From Cristatella mucedo (Eukaryota > Bryozoa > Phylactolaemata > Cristatellidae): 64,000 nucleotides of DNA. Shown here in pieces: positions 33,213-45,235 of the stretch. The translations under genes were made by a program, and so were the position numbers. Position 1 is the stretch's first letter, and every line of letters begins with the position of its first letter. The notes under the pieces were generated by a model. The model was given only the letters and a program-made list of their open reading frames with translations, was not told where the DNA came from and searched no databases. The stretch covers positions 1,920,001-1,984,000 of the forward strand of contig WPIO01000059.1 in the NCBI GenBank assembly GCA_009760855.2. The letters run 5' to 3'.

Positions 33213-33830
33213 TTATTATAATAATGCACTTGATAAAGCGTCCTCAGAGACCACTTCTCGCCGACCTGCACTGGCTACCCGTCAAGCAACGGATTGACTT
33301 CAAGGTTTTGTTGCTCACTTTTAGGTCACTTCATTCTTTGGCTCCAGCCTATCTCTCAGATTTACTCCCCCACCAGGCCAAGCATCGTACCACCTGCTTT
33401 TCGGAATCCACCAGTTTACAAATACCTCGTACAAACCTTAAATCCTTTGGAGACCGTGCATTTAGTTCGTATGCTCCCAAAGCCTGGAAATCCCTCCCGA
33501 CCTGCGTCAGAACATCCCCCTGATCTGACCACATTTAAAAATAACTTAAAAACAAACCTAGTTAGGACAGCATTTAGTGGGTCCCTATGATTCGTCCTTG
33601 ATGTGCTTATGCGTGCTGACACTGTGCATGCTACCACTAACCACATTTGCATGCTGACCCTTTGCATGTCACCCCCAACCATGTTATTCATTTCGTTCGT
33701 TTATCAAGCATGATATTACTCACCATTCAATTGCATTTCCCTTTGCAGCAAATGTAAAGCGCCTAGAAAGAGATTTGAGTTCTCTGAGGGCGCTTTATCA
33801 AGTGCATTATTATTATTCTTATCATTAGAG
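33213..33830 (+). mobile_element. LINE family 1 with inverted 3'-end cap
   Basis: About 30 bp of the family 3' end in minus orientation (ATAATGCACTTGATAAAGCG) is joined directly to a plus-strand copy starting at CACTTCTCGCCGACCTGCAC. It ends with the normal hairpin and tail at about 33,815. Confidence 0.85.
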
Positions 33831-33965
33831 AACTCCATCTCTTTCTAGGCGCTTTACATTTGCAGCAAAGGGAAACGCAATCGAATGGCGAATAATATTA
33901 TTATGCGAATAATAATAATAATATTATAATAATAATATTATGCTTGGTAAACACCGTGAAATGAT
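33825..33965 (-). mobile_element. LINE family 1, 3'-end fragment
   Basis: Minus-orientation hairpin and start of the 3' UTR, ending in an AATAAT repeat. Tail-to-tail with the preceding copy. Confidence 0.75.
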
Positions 33966-34110
33966 AAGTCGTACAGCATCTTATTGTGGAAACCAAATAT
34001 AATCCTGGTAACGGAATTGCCAACGTGACTGTGCATGAGTTTCACATGTCTCTCTCAGCACTCTGTTGCAGCATGTATTCACTCAATGCAGCGTGTTCGT
34101 TGCAGAAGAG

Positions 34111-34806
34111 GGAGCAGCCAGCGCTGCTGCACTTTACAACTTCCTCAAGCAGCTTCCAGGCGTCTTTCTGGTGCTGCGATATGTCTGTGACGCCTGAGGG
34201 GCATCTACAGCTGCCTGCGTGCGAGCTCTCGGCATGAGGGAATACAGCCAGAGCGGCAGAATACTGTGCACCTGAAAACCCGAAGAAAACTTTAAAACTG
34301 TGAGGATAGGAAAAGTATTGAAGGAGCAGGTCATTTCAGTGCAGTCTCTGGATTACGGACGAGCTGTTGTAGGTATGAACTACTCGAAGCTCATCCTGCT
34401 GCTCAGATGCAGAACGCAGCTCACACGGACTCACGCTGTCGCTAATGCTGCAGGCTACAAGTGGACTTGGGTCGAGGACAGACGTGTAGCCGAGCTGCCG
34501 TCACCCGCCTGCAAGCTGTCCTCGTTCGGCGACCTTCTGGCTGTGACCGGAGACCTCTTTGGCCAAGTGTTGAGGCTGCAGCCGCTGAGCATGGGACAGC
34601 TTCTGCCCAGAACGGAGTATGAGTATAGCGTTCCCAGTGTGGCTCTTACTGCTACAGCTCTCGTCACTGCTAGCTGGGATAAGGTGAAGGTGGAAGACGG
34701 CAGAGAGCTGAGCGTGGTGGACAGCTGCGGCCACCGAGGTGACAGACAGTGGAGACAGAAGCTGAGCTGCCTGGGTCCGGCTGGGGGCGGTCCACCAACG
34801 AGATGA
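34111..34806 (+). pseudogene. Beta-propeller family member 1, broken
   Basis: Homologous to the propeller exon at 50.3 kb: EQPALLHF, DMSVTPEGHL, a frameshift near 34,235, REYSQSGR, a TGA where the others have the tryptophan of STW, then a long open frame with VISVQSLDYGRAVVG, LSSFGDLLAVTG, TASWDKVKVEDGRELSVVDS and RQWRQKLSC. Similarity stops at about 34,775, where the intact copy continues for about 90 residues. Both the frameshift and the lost C-terminus indicate a pseudogene. No first coding exon found upstream. Confidence 0.8.
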
Positions 34807-34829
34807 TGCGATCCCCAATAGCGAAATCG

Positions 34830-35040
34830 TGTAGCCGCAAGACGTCGTGCAGTTCATCTACAACAAAAGCCTGTGAACAGATTCCTTACCAGAATGAGAG
34901 CAAAGCTGGCTCGGTGCCAAATGATTACATAGGGTAGCCGGGTTAGCTGCTATGGGCGCTGCCCTCGTAGCCCAAAATACCCTCAATCTATGAATGGACG
35001 TTGCAGTAGCGTCCACTAGCCCACACCTATATTGCGGTAT
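34830..35040. other. Non-coding, unrelated to the family 3' end
   Basis: Follows the truncated pseudogene with no similarity to the end of the intact copy. Nothing recognised. Confidence 0.4.
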
Positions 35041-35041
35041 T

Positions 35042-35195
35042 ATAAGCAATTTTATTCATCTGTATAGCACCGTAAGCGAATCTAATCCCTATTCAGGCGA
35101 GGGGCTTTAAATATGACGCGTGCCTCGATCACAAAACCTCGGCCGTGAAATACTTTCACTCTCACCTTGACCGGGGTTAGCACCTCAACCAATGG
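35042..35195 (-). mobile_element. SINE, LINE-tailed
   Basis: On the minus strand a tRNA-like head (AACCCCGGTCAAGGTGAGAG region, box B decayed) is followed by CGCCTGAATAGGGATTAGAT and GGTGCTATACAGATGAAT. Confidence 0.55.
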
Positions 35196-35199
35196 CCAA

Positions 35200-36310
35200 A
35201 GTCAGCAGCCCTCAGCAATGTGCTCAGAAATATGCTTCTCAGTGCGAGCGAGCACAGCGTAGCGTGGGACGTCATAGTGCGGCTGGGATGATCTAAGCAC
35301 AGTGTCGTTGCACGCAAATACCGTCGCACGACGCTGTAGGTCGTCGTGGACGTATGAGGGGCAGGCGACATCTCGACGTGGGACGGCGACGAAGATTGAA
35401 GGTCTGAAACACCCACTTAGCCTTGAGTTAGCGACTTAAATTTGTGTATTTTAGTCTTTCACTTCTATACTTTTAGTAGGCGTCAACATTTCCTCTAGAG
35501 CCTAGGATTTTCATGGCTTAGCAATATGCAAAACAAATCAAGCAAACGCTACAACTGTAAGCGTCTTCCCAGGTGAAGGAATGAGCATTTTTGGACGGCG
35601 TTTTGGAGCTGCGAAAAGCAATTTTGTTACCACTCGTAGCAGATCTTATTTGCTTGTACCTTCAGAGTGATTTAAAGTTAGATTAAAAAGATGCATTAAG
35701 CATGTACGTTTCTAGAAATCTATATTAATAATAGTGCTAGCATTTTTCAGGTGTAGTCGAGAGTTTGAAAAAAGCGTGCTTATTTGAACGTGCACCTCCA
35801 TTCACTACGCGTTTCTAAGAAATGCATGCGAAATCGATGGCAAAATCGACGAAGTCTTGCTCTCTGATTGGCGCCTCTGATTGGCTCTCTGATAGGCTTC
35901 TTTGATTAGTTTCACTTAGGAGAAGAAAAATAATATTCATGGTCATCTGCTCACAGTGGCTGAGTTGGCTGCTTCTGTAATCTGATGCTTTATTGAGAAG
36001 CTAAAGTTGGCGTTAATTAATTCTTAATGTCTTTGCAAGGATAATTAGCGTAATCCATCTTTGACAGTAAGTAACCATTCGCAGGTGTTCCATCATCAGA
36101 GTATCAAAAAGTTCCAGAAACCCAATAAATTTGAGAAAGTCTCAAATACGAAGAAAAGCTTTCCATTTGATGCACGGAATACTAAATTCTAAGTTTAAAA
36201 AAATACCCTTGGTAGTGCAAAGACGTGCTCCAAGACCTGTTTCCAATATTATTCTTGTTGCTTAATGCACCCAGCGTAAGATTCCTACACCAGCAGCAAT
36301 AAAGTGACCC
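35200..36310. other. Non-coding, nothing recognised
   Basis: No supported gene. A direct repeat of GATTGGC-type sequence lies at 35,865-35,905. Confidence 0.4.
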
Positions 36311-36312
36311 CA

Positions 36313-36525
36313 ATAATAATAATAATAATGCACTTGATAAAGCGCCCTCAGAGACCTCAATCTCTTTCTAGGCGCTTTACATTTGCTGCAAAGGGAAATG
36401 CAATTGAATGGTGAGTAATATCATGCTTGATAAACAAACAACATGAATAACATGGTTAGGGTGACATGCACAGGGTCAGAATGCAAATGTGGTTAGTGAC
36501 AGCATGCACAGTGTCAGCACGCACC
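36313..36525 (-). mobile_element. LINE family 1, short 3' copy
   Basis: An AAT repeat, then the hairpin and the 3' UTR in minus orientation, ending where the coding region would start. Confidence 0.85.
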
Positions 36526-36679
36526 CCATCACCACCGTATTTTAATTTCTTTTGGAGACGAAAACTTAAAACTACTACCTCCTTTTATCGCCAAATTCAC
36601 CGAGTGTCCCATGAAGTAGCAAATAATGCACACTTAGATTGTGATGAAGATGGCTGTATGGCTAGTTTGAAAGTCAGGA

Positions 36680-37260
36680 ATTTTTGACCGTTTGTCTATT
36701 TTTGGAAAGAACTTAGACGGCTGCTGTTCCATCAATAGTTACACTAGAGTTCTTACGCAGACCCGCAGGGCCCGCCACGGCTTGGCTTCTTCATACAGAG
36801 CTGAACTGCTGCACCGTTTGATGCCTTTCCCTGCCTTTAGTTCCTGTACAGACGATAAATTACCTGTTCCATTCCTCTGCTGAGTGTCTTATGGCGACAG
36901 CTTGTGTCCTGAAATACGTTTAGCGACAGAAGCTTCAGCTCCGCAGGTCCGAGACTTTGGAACTTAATCCAGCCATTTTTACACAACTTTATCTACTTTG
37001 CTGCTGCAGACTGTGACGTATTCTGTACAGCCGCTCCTGAGCTGCCACTTCCATGCCACTCAACTCACCTCATCTGCTCAGACGACTGATCAGATGTTTC
37101 TCACTTTTCTTCGTCGTTTGAACTAAAGTCTGTCATGTGTCGAATGCGCACCGAAAGCCACTCCACTCACCTGCTAATTGCGCTACTCAAAGCTTTCCTT
37201 TGCAAAACCCATATCGCCTTTGTAACTTTATGGAATTAAAGGTGGAGATACCTTACATAA
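36680..37260 (+). mobile_element. LINE family 2, 3' end (unit B)
   Basis: CGCCACGGCTTGGCTTCTTC, then the decayed RT C-terminus and the AAACCCATATCGCC..GTAACTTTATGGA 3' end. The same fragment precedes units C and D, so it was part of the DNA that was duplicated. Confidence 0.7.
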
Positions 37261-39210
37261 TATTACAATCGCGCGTTAATATTTGACGGATCTAATAACA
37301 TCGTTTCAAGTATGGTCTAAACACACGAACTCCGAGAGAATATGAGTCAATCAGCGAAAGCAATGTGGCAGTTAAACGCCTGTTGATTCACTGGAATGAC
37401 AGTTAAAATTGTCCTGAATAAAGAAATGGATATTTTATCTACGCAGAGTCAAAAATAGATCTGAACAAATTTACAAAAGGAGATCTTGGTATACAATTAA
37501 AGGGACAGATTACTGCCACCATTCATTATGTGCTGTTAGCTGAACTCAAAACAAAAAATTCTAACGACTGTTTCGTGGGGGCTACACGCCTTCCAAAACT
37601 GAAGAAGGATCTTGAGGCAACGACGAATCATCTGCTAATATTTATTGATCGGTCATGACGGAAGATGGGAAAGCTGATCGCGATGGCGTCGATAAAATTT
37701 TTGAGCCGTGAGCCAATTTCAGCCAGGAATCGGTCCAAGCAAACCGGATGAGGTTGTCCTCGATAGTTCTTTTGGTTGCGCATTGCACATTAAGCGAGAA
37801 TTTCAAAAGACGTGTTGCATTATCCCACAATTATGCACTACGAATTTTATATCTTAATCTCAATTACAAAATAAGAGCTTTGCCGCTGATATGGAACTGG
37901 TCCGCCAATGAAGCGGCTACCAGACTAGGCTTACGAGCAGAGCTAATTATTATCACCTATGAAGAAGATTATTACACAGCTTCTCATTTTATGATTACAA
38001 AAGGCATGGCGGGACCAAAGTCGATCTAGCGGAGTACGGTCTGCCGGTCGGTGCCACAAGCACTGAGAGCGACCTGCTGTAAAGCTTATTACCATTTCGG
38101 CGAGAAGCCACGCGTCGTCGTATCAGCTTTAACGCGGGCTGTTGTCGTGCTTTTGAAAGACAACCGCTGTTGTTAGCCCTGCGTTCAAAATAGCGAGCGT
38201 TGTGCTGCTGTCATTGTCGTATTGCGAGCTTCAGATAGTCGTGCATTGCAAGCGTCGTGCCGCTAGCCGAACTAGTGAGGGGTAGAGGCATTACTGACAG
38301 ATAATCCAATAATCATCAGATTAGTTCAGATGAGCCGCCGGGGTTACCGTAGGCCCGACGACCGGTAAATTGAAGGGAAAAAACAACAGCGCTTGAAGAA
38401 GGTCGCTCAGGCAGGCTCGATACTAGGATAGAAATGTACGCCAACTAGTAACCGGGGCGCCTGAGCGCTGCGGCAGCTTCGACAAGGCCGGACGCTGGAA
38501 GCAGCTGCCGAAGCCGAGATTTACCAACATCTACCGAACTGCATATGAAGGGCGACAGAGAAGCGATGCGCGAGGCGGGTTCGCGATCGTACTAAATAGC
38601 CAGATCGTTAACAGCAGGGGGAGATAAAGCTGCAGCAGCGGGCTCCGGCGGGCGAGCGGGCGAGCGGGCTGCAGAAGCGGTTGAAAGTGGAAGCGTTCGG
38701 GGAAGTCCATGGGCTCGTAACTTCTAAGGCGCTGTGGTCAAGCGACAAACGATACGCTTTAGATAAGTCTCAACCTGTATCGATTTTTTATAGAAGATTC
38801 TTGCAAGGCTTTTTGATATATTTGGAAGGGATTTTTACAACGAATAGAAAATGCTAGCAGCACTTGCTGCAAGATGCGAGAATGGGGTAGCAGCAAATCA
38901 TTTTTGCAGACTATACTGTTCAGAGGTTCTTAGAGTAGTGAATGCAATACTTGTCCATTCCGTACTAAGGATTAATTACAAGAAATAGATGCCCACGCTG
39001 AGATAAACTTATATTCTTAAGTGTACCAAAATTGTTTGAGCATTAGCCGAGTTGCGAAAATTACTGCACACAGCTGCAGCCTGGAGGAAGTTATATGCAA
39101 ATAAAGAACATGTATATCAACTACCTGCAAGTCATATACTCTGTTCTGCTAAGGTTGAAGGAGTTGGGAAAATAGTCTAATGTTGCCCAGGGATATTTAA
39201 AGCTAATATT
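37260..39210 (+). repeat. Promoter-like unit B, decayed
   Basis: It follows the order of units C and D from their LINE 2 end through CAAACCGGATGAG, the TTATTATCACCTATGAAG block and GTCTGCCGGTCG. The TATA motif is replaced by TTACAAAAGGCA, and the splice donor after GGTCG reads GTGCCA. No family exon follows before unit C; instead there are LINE insertions. It is probably a dead promoter. Confidence 0.6.
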
Positions 39211-39379
39211 TACTGGAGGACAGCTCTACCCTAGCAGCGTCCTTCTTGAAAGCTTTCCCTCAGTTATTTGAATCACCTAAATATCCACATTCAAGGTCAC
39301 AAGTTACCTTGTTCTGAAGTTCACATCCCAGTAAAAGAAGATAACCAGTCTTTTGCACCTTATTCCCACTGTCCTGCTT

Positions 39380-40980
39380 CTACGGTGCATTTTAATGCCG
39401 TGTCCATGCCTAGCTAACATCATTAATGTGTCATTAGCCTCAGGCCTTGTCCCAGCGCATCTCAAAAAGGCTGTGGTCAGGGCACTACTCAAGAAAGCAT
39501 CACTAGACCAAGAGATCTTGAGCAACTACCGCCCAGTCTCCCTTCCACTATTCCTATCAAAGAAAATGGAATGAAGCGTGGCAGACCAGCTGAACTTAAT
39601 ATGTTGACACTACAAACCTTTCTAGTAAGTTCCAGTCTGCCTTTAGAGTTTATCACTAAACAGAGTCAGCATTACTTCGGGTTTGCAACGATGTACATAG
39701 AAATGCAAACACGGTTAGAGTATCTCTGCTGGTTTTCTCGGTCTTTCGGTAGCCTTTTATACTAATAATCGCCAAATCCTTCTTGAGCACCTCTGATCTC
39801 GCCTGTGCATTCCTGGCACTGCATTGCAATTGTTCGGGTCCTATCTCAGTGGCAGTCTCCGGTGTATTTACGCTAATGGACGAAGATCTTCTGAGGAACC
39901 TCTGAAATATGGGGTACCTCAGGGCTCCGTGCTTGGTTATATCCTTTTCAAGATTTATACTCTTCCTCTTTCCGATGTGATCGCCAAGCACGATATAGGC
40001 TTGCACATCTATGCTGATGACAATCAGTTGTATTTGTGTTTGATCCCTACCAGCCCTCCAGCACTCCAAATTCTCTCAACCCCCTTGCTGCATCTATTGA
40101 TGACATCCTCGCATGAATGGCAACACATTTTCTTAAATTAAATGATGATACAAACCAACTTACCATAATCAAATTAGCTCCACGATCAATACTCCATACT
40201 TTCACATAATTAATATTGCTAAAATTTGGGCTCGGTGAGACTGCGATATCACTTCTAAATTGGTCTCTGCATTTGTGACATCCCGTCTTGGCTTCTGTGA
40301 CGCATTGCTTGCTGGTCTGCCTGCTTGTGCTATCAGGCCTTTACAGCTGCTGCGAAACTCTGCACGTAGGCTTGTCTGTCGTGAGCGTTACAGTCACCGC
40401 ATCACACCAATTCTCACCGACCTGCAATGGCTACCGGTGAAGCAGAGCTTCGAGGTTATGTCACTCACTTTTAGGTCCCTCCATTCTTTGGCTCCAGCCT
40501 ACTTTCTAAGATCTACTGCATCTTTAGTCGAAGCATCGCACCACCCGCTTTTCGGAATCTAACTGTTTACTTATACCACGTACAAACCTAAAAGCCTTCG
40601 GAGAGCTTACCTTTAGTTCGTATGGTTCCGAAGATTGGAAACCACTCGCGACTTCGGTCTCCATATTCCCTGATTTAACCACATTAAAGAACTGAAAACA
40701 CCCCTACTAATGAGGAATTTAGCGGGTCAATGTGATTTGTTCTTGTTGTGCTTGTATCTAATACAAAATAAGTCGCAGTGCCGACACTGTGCATGCTGCC
40801 ACTAACCACACTTGCATTCCTACCCTGTATGTGTCACCCCTAACCGTGCTATTCTTGTTGTTTATCTGGCATTCTAGTACTAACAATTCGATCGAGTTTC
40901 CTTTGCAGCAAATGTAACGTGCCTAGAAATTCTTTGAGTTCTCTAAGGGCACTTTATCAAATTTGTTATTATTCTTTTAT
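39380..40980 (+). mobile_element. LINE family 1 with RT domain
   Basis: RT blocks in order: LANIINVSLASGLVPAHLKK, ILSNYRPVSLPLFLSKK, a PQGSVLGYILFKIYTLPLSD segment, IGLHIYADDNQLYL, then PACAIRPLQLL and the C-terminal domain, the 3' UTR and the hairpin. YADD is intact but several frameshifts and stops break the ORF. Family 1 is of CR1/L2 type. Confidence 0.85.
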
Positions 40981-40984
40981 TGTT

Positions 40985-41365
40985 ACCTCGTCCAAACCTC
41001 AAATCCAATGAAGACCTTGCGTGTAGTTTATAGGCTCCCAAAGATTGGAACTTACTTCCACACTGTATCACGTCTTCTGATTTGACCACGTTTATAAAGA
41101 AATTGAAGGCTCCTATTTAGCACATGATTTAGTGGGTACATGCGATTCGATCTTTATATGCTTATGCATGCCATCACTTTGCATGCTGCTACTAACCATA
41201 CTTGCAGGGTAACCCTGTACCAGTCCCCCTAAGCATGTTATTCTTGTTGCTTATTGAGCACTATACCACTAACTATTCGATCGTGTTTTGATTTTTAGCA
41301 AATATAAAGCGCCTAGAAAGAGATTTAGTTCTCGGACTCCCCTTTACAAAGTTTATTATTTTTAT
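40985..41365 (+). mobile_element. LINE family 1, tandem 3' copy
   Basis: A second decayed C-terminus and 3' UTR starting CCTCGTCCAAACCTCAAATC, ending with GCGCCTAGAAAGAGATTTAG and an ATT tail, directly behind the previous copy. Confidence 0.75.
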
Positions 41366-41589
41366 TAATAATATATGACCATGGCCTAGGACCTAAATTT
41401 GCCTATGACAGGCCAGTTCGTCCAGGCCCAGAGCCACCTAGGCGGGTCCTGGGATCGCACAGCTGCCAAGCAATTCAACGGCTTACACCGTTGCTCTATA
41501 CAGGAGAAAATTGATCGATTCTGCCAACGAGTGCACTGACGGAAATGCTTAAGGTGTAAAAGCCGTAGGCCAATTCGGAGAGTTAGCTA

Positions 41590-41965
41590 TGCGCCTGCTT
41601 ACAGTTAGTGCACAAATCTGCACAAATGCTTTTCTGTCGCGAACGACAAGAGTGCCACAGTACACCATTTACCTCTGTCCTGCACTGGTTCTCTGTTGAC
41701 AAATGTATCGATTCAAAATTGTATGAGTTCATATTGAGGTTCTTAGTTTTCTTGGTTCGACTATCTTGCCTCTACCATTTACTCTTAGGGTATCCCGTCG
41801 GACTACCATCTCGTCTTACTCAAGTCTTGTAGCCATTACTTCGACCGGGCTCAAATCTGCCATGGACCATAAATTCAGCCCCCATGCGTCCAAAACCGTA
41901 TGCCAAGTCATTAAACGACGCATAAAATCCCCCGACTTTACAATGAAAAAGTATTTGCACACTTA
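41590..41965 (+). mobile_element. LINE C-terminal fragment
   Basis: CRERQECHSTPF and VLHWFSVDKCIDSKL are decayed forms of the family segment before the 3' end. No tail seen. Confidence 0.55.
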
Positions 41966-42054
41966 CGTGTTATAGATTAAGCTTTTGCTGTATCTATGTG
42001 TGCACGTAATGTCATTCGCTTGGCTAAGTGCAATGAAGTGCACAACAACAACAA

Positions 42055-42935
42055 CAACAATAATGCACTTGATAAAGCGCCCTCAGATAACTTAATCTCT
42101 TTCTAGGCGCTTTACATTTGCTGCAAAGGGAAATGCAATTGAATGGTAAGTAAAATCATGCTTGAAAAACAAACAAGATAAATAACGTGGTTAGGGGTGA
42201 CATGCACAGGGTCAGCATGCAAATGTGGTTAGTGGCAGCATGCACAGTGTCAGCACGCATAAGCACGCGAAGGACGAATCACAGGGACCCACTAAATGCT
42301 GTCCTAAACAGGTGTGTTTTTAAATGTGGTCAGGTCAGGGGATGTTCTGACGCAGGTCGGGAGGGAGTTCCAGGCTTTGGGAGCGTACGAACTAAATGCA
42401 CGGTCCCCAAAGGATTTAAGGTTTGTACGAGGTATTTGTAGACTGTTGGATTCCGAAAAGCGGGTGGTACGATGCTTGGCCTGGTGGGGGAGTATATCGG
42501 AGAGATAGGCTGGAGCCATAGAATGAAGAGACCTAAAAGTGAGCGACAAAACCTTGAAGTCAATCCGTTGCTTGACTGGTAGCCAGTGCAGGTCGGCGAG
42601 AAGTGGAGTAATGTGGCAACTGCGACGCTCACGACAGACAAGCCTAGCTGCAGAGTTTTGCACCAGCTGCAATCGCCTGATCGCACATGCTGGTAGGCCA
42701 GTAAGCAGTGAGTTGCAGAAGTCGAGACGGGATATCACGAATGCATGGATCAACTTAGACGTGGTATTCTTATCTAAACTAGCCCGAATTTTGGCAATGT
42801 TATGAAGCTGAAAATAGGCAGATTTGACTGTGGAGCTGATATGGTCGTCTAACGAGAGGTCGCTTTTGAATATGACACCTAGATTTCGAGCGGATTTGAC
42901 AGGAGATATGCTGCACGTTTTCTCTAATTAATGGA
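42055..42935 (-). mobile_element. LINE family 1, 5'-truncated
   Basis: The minus strand has an open 149-residue frame from FVISRLDFCNSLLTGLP through LHWLPVKQRIDFKVL to SSYAPKAWNSLPTC. It continues upstream into RT sequence to about 42,935, and has the hairpin and tail at the plus-strand left end. Very close to the copy at 32.5 kb, so recently active. Confidence 0.9.
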
Positions 42936-43079
42936 AATCTCGTTCGCAGCATGCCTGGAAATAAATTCAGCTCTCTTAGAATGATCTGCAGAGCATTTTG
43001 TGAATTCCGATCCCACATGCCTTGTCAGTTTAGTATCATAAACGTGCTTATGTATAAACGAAGATACATTGTTGCTAGT

Positions 43080-43670
43080 TGGGAGTTTTTTCGGCGAGTT
43101 TCGACAGTGTATCTCTTTTTGGAAAATGTTTAGATGGCTGCCGTTCGATTAACGGATACAGTAAAGCTCTTATGCTAACCCACAAAGCCCGCCACGGCTT
43201 GGCTTCTCATAACATAGCCTAACCGCTGCGTCGGCTTATACTTTCTCGTTCCGTCTGGTCCTGTTTATTCTATGAATTACCTGTTTCATTCCTCGGCTGA
43301 AAGGCTGATGTAGACAGATCGCCCGTTGAAATAACTTTAGCGACAGAAGCTGTTGCTCTGCAAGTCTAAGAATTTTTAACTAACTTCAACCATTTTAATG
43401 CAACTTCATCTGCTTGGCTTCGGCCGACCGTGACGCATCCTCTGGATTCATCCGCTCCTGAGCTGCCACTTCCGTGCTACTCACTACCTCAACTGCTCTG
43501 ATGACTCATCGTTGCTGCTCAATTTTCTTTTATGCTTAAAATGCAGTATTCTATTGGCTCCTGAATGCGTACTAAAAGTAACTCGCGAGTTAAGTACGCC
43601 ACTTAAAACTCTCCTTTGTAAAACCCATATCCTCGTTGTAACTTTATGGAACTCCAGATGAAGATACATT
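43080..43670 (+). mobile_element. LINE family 2, 3' end (unit C)
   Basis: CCGCCACGGCTTGGCTTCTC through AAACCCATATCCTCGTTGTA, in the same position relative to the promoter unit as in B and D. Confidence 0.7.
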
Positions 43671-45118
43671 AAGTACGATTATAACCGCGCGTAAATTTGC
43701 GATCGATCGCAAAACATCGTTGCAAGTTAGGACTACGAAAACGAGCCCCGACGGAAAACGAGTCAATTAGTTTGCATAATTTGGCTGTTAAAACGCCCGT
43801 TGAGTCAATGAAATGAAAAGTAAAATCGTCACAAATAAAGAAATGAATGTTTCGTTTATCTGAATGTGTTTCCTTTTTTGTCTCCAAACTCGCTAAATGC
43901 CTCGTGCAGTAGCAAAGGGGCTGCGGTTTTATAGTTTTATTGGTTCATAGGTTTATGGGTCATGGTTGACGATTATTGTTTACGGTTATCGGCGTATGGT
44001 TTACGGGAAGAGCCGTTTATTATCACGTATGAAGGGGATTAATAAATAACTTATTACTTTGGGAGTATATAAAGCACGGCCGGGCCGTAGTTGCCCTAGT
44101 TCCGTTCTGTCTGCCGGTCGGTAAGTTCAAGCTCTGAGCTGCTGCGAAGCCTGCTAGCATTTTGGTTGGATGCCAGCTGTCGTGACAACTTTAATGCAGG
44201 CTACTGCTGTGCTTTTCCATGTACAGTGTTGCTGTCAGCTCTGCTCGTAGAGTATAGAGCGTTGTGTTGCTATCGTTCGCCTAGAGCCCAGCGTTAGGTC
44301 TTGGTGCATTGCAGGCAACCTGCCGCTTGGCAAACTAGTGATGGCTGAGCGTTCGTGGCGACTTTAAGATGAGCCGCTGGTTTACAGTTGGCCCCACGAC
44401 AATCTAGTCAAAGAGATTCCCAGTAGCTCTTGAAAGCGGTCGCTCAGGGCGGCTCGAGACTATGCTGTAAATAAACACTAAATAACCGAGGCCTCCGACA
44501 GTCGCGCCAGCTTTAGTTAGCCTGGGTCGTGAAAACAGCTACCGAAGTAAAAAACGGATTTGAAGGACGGTAGAGAAGCGATAACAAGCAGACGCAAACG
44601 TACCTATTAGGGAGATAACTAGCGGCGAGAAAGCAAAAGGCGCAGCCAGAGCTCGGTGGGAGTACGGGAATGTGTTCTAAAGCGAAGCGTAACGGAAGTT
44701 CGTAGGCACGTAATTTGTTACGTGCTGTGGTCAGGCAACAAACAGGTATGCTTTAGATGAGTCATAGCCGCATCTGTTTCTGTAGACGATTCATGAAAGA
44801 TTTTTTCTATTTTTGGACAGAGACCGTTAAACACTGGCAGTGCTCGGACTCAGGATGCGAGAATGGGGTAACAGGAAATCATTATTGCAGACTACACAGT
44901 TCGAAGGTGCCTTAGGTAGTGTATGCAATACGTACCCGTTGAGCACCAAGATAATTACGTGAAATTGATTCCCAAGCTGAGCTAAATCCGTATTCTTAAA
45001 CGCACTATATCGTTTAAACGGTAGCCGAGTTAAAAAATTTATTAGGCGAAAACTTGCACAATAGAGGAAGCTGTTTGCCGGTCACGATGATAGATGTCAT
45101 CATCATGCATGTAATTGA
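43670..45118 (+). repeat. Promoter-like unit C
   Basis: Long similarity to A, B and D. It contains the TATA motif at 44,066 and a consensus splice donor at 44,121, and lies 2.8 kb upstream of the first coding exon of the intact spliced family gene. Confidence 0.7.
44066..44122 (+). promoter_or_regulatory. TATA motif and short non-coding exon of gene 2
   Basis: TATATAAAG at 44,066-44,074, then about 25 bp of spacer, then CTGCCGGTCG followed by the donor GTAAGT at 44,121. If transcription starts about 30 bp after TATA, the untranslated first exon is only about 25 nt. TATA, GGTCG and donor are kept in unit D. Inferred from conservation, no transcript evidence. Confidence 0.55.
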
Positions 45119-45235
45119 CTGTAATAATAATGATAATAATAATAATGCAATTGATAAAGCGCCCTCAGAGAACTAAATCTCTTGCTAGGTGCTTTACATT
45201 TGCTGCAAAGGGAAACGCAATTTGTGATCTTGGGT
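45119..45235 (-). mobile_element. LINE family 1, very short 3' copy
   Basis: An AATAAT tail and the hairpin, with GCTTTACATTTGCTGCAAAG, then the copy ends. Confidence 0.8.

Noticed and set aside
36680..39210. Solo LTR or LTR retrotransposon for the TATA-containing repeat
   Set aside because: No TG...CA ends, primer-binding site or gag/pol; its position upstream of family genes and the splice donor fit a duplicated promoter better.
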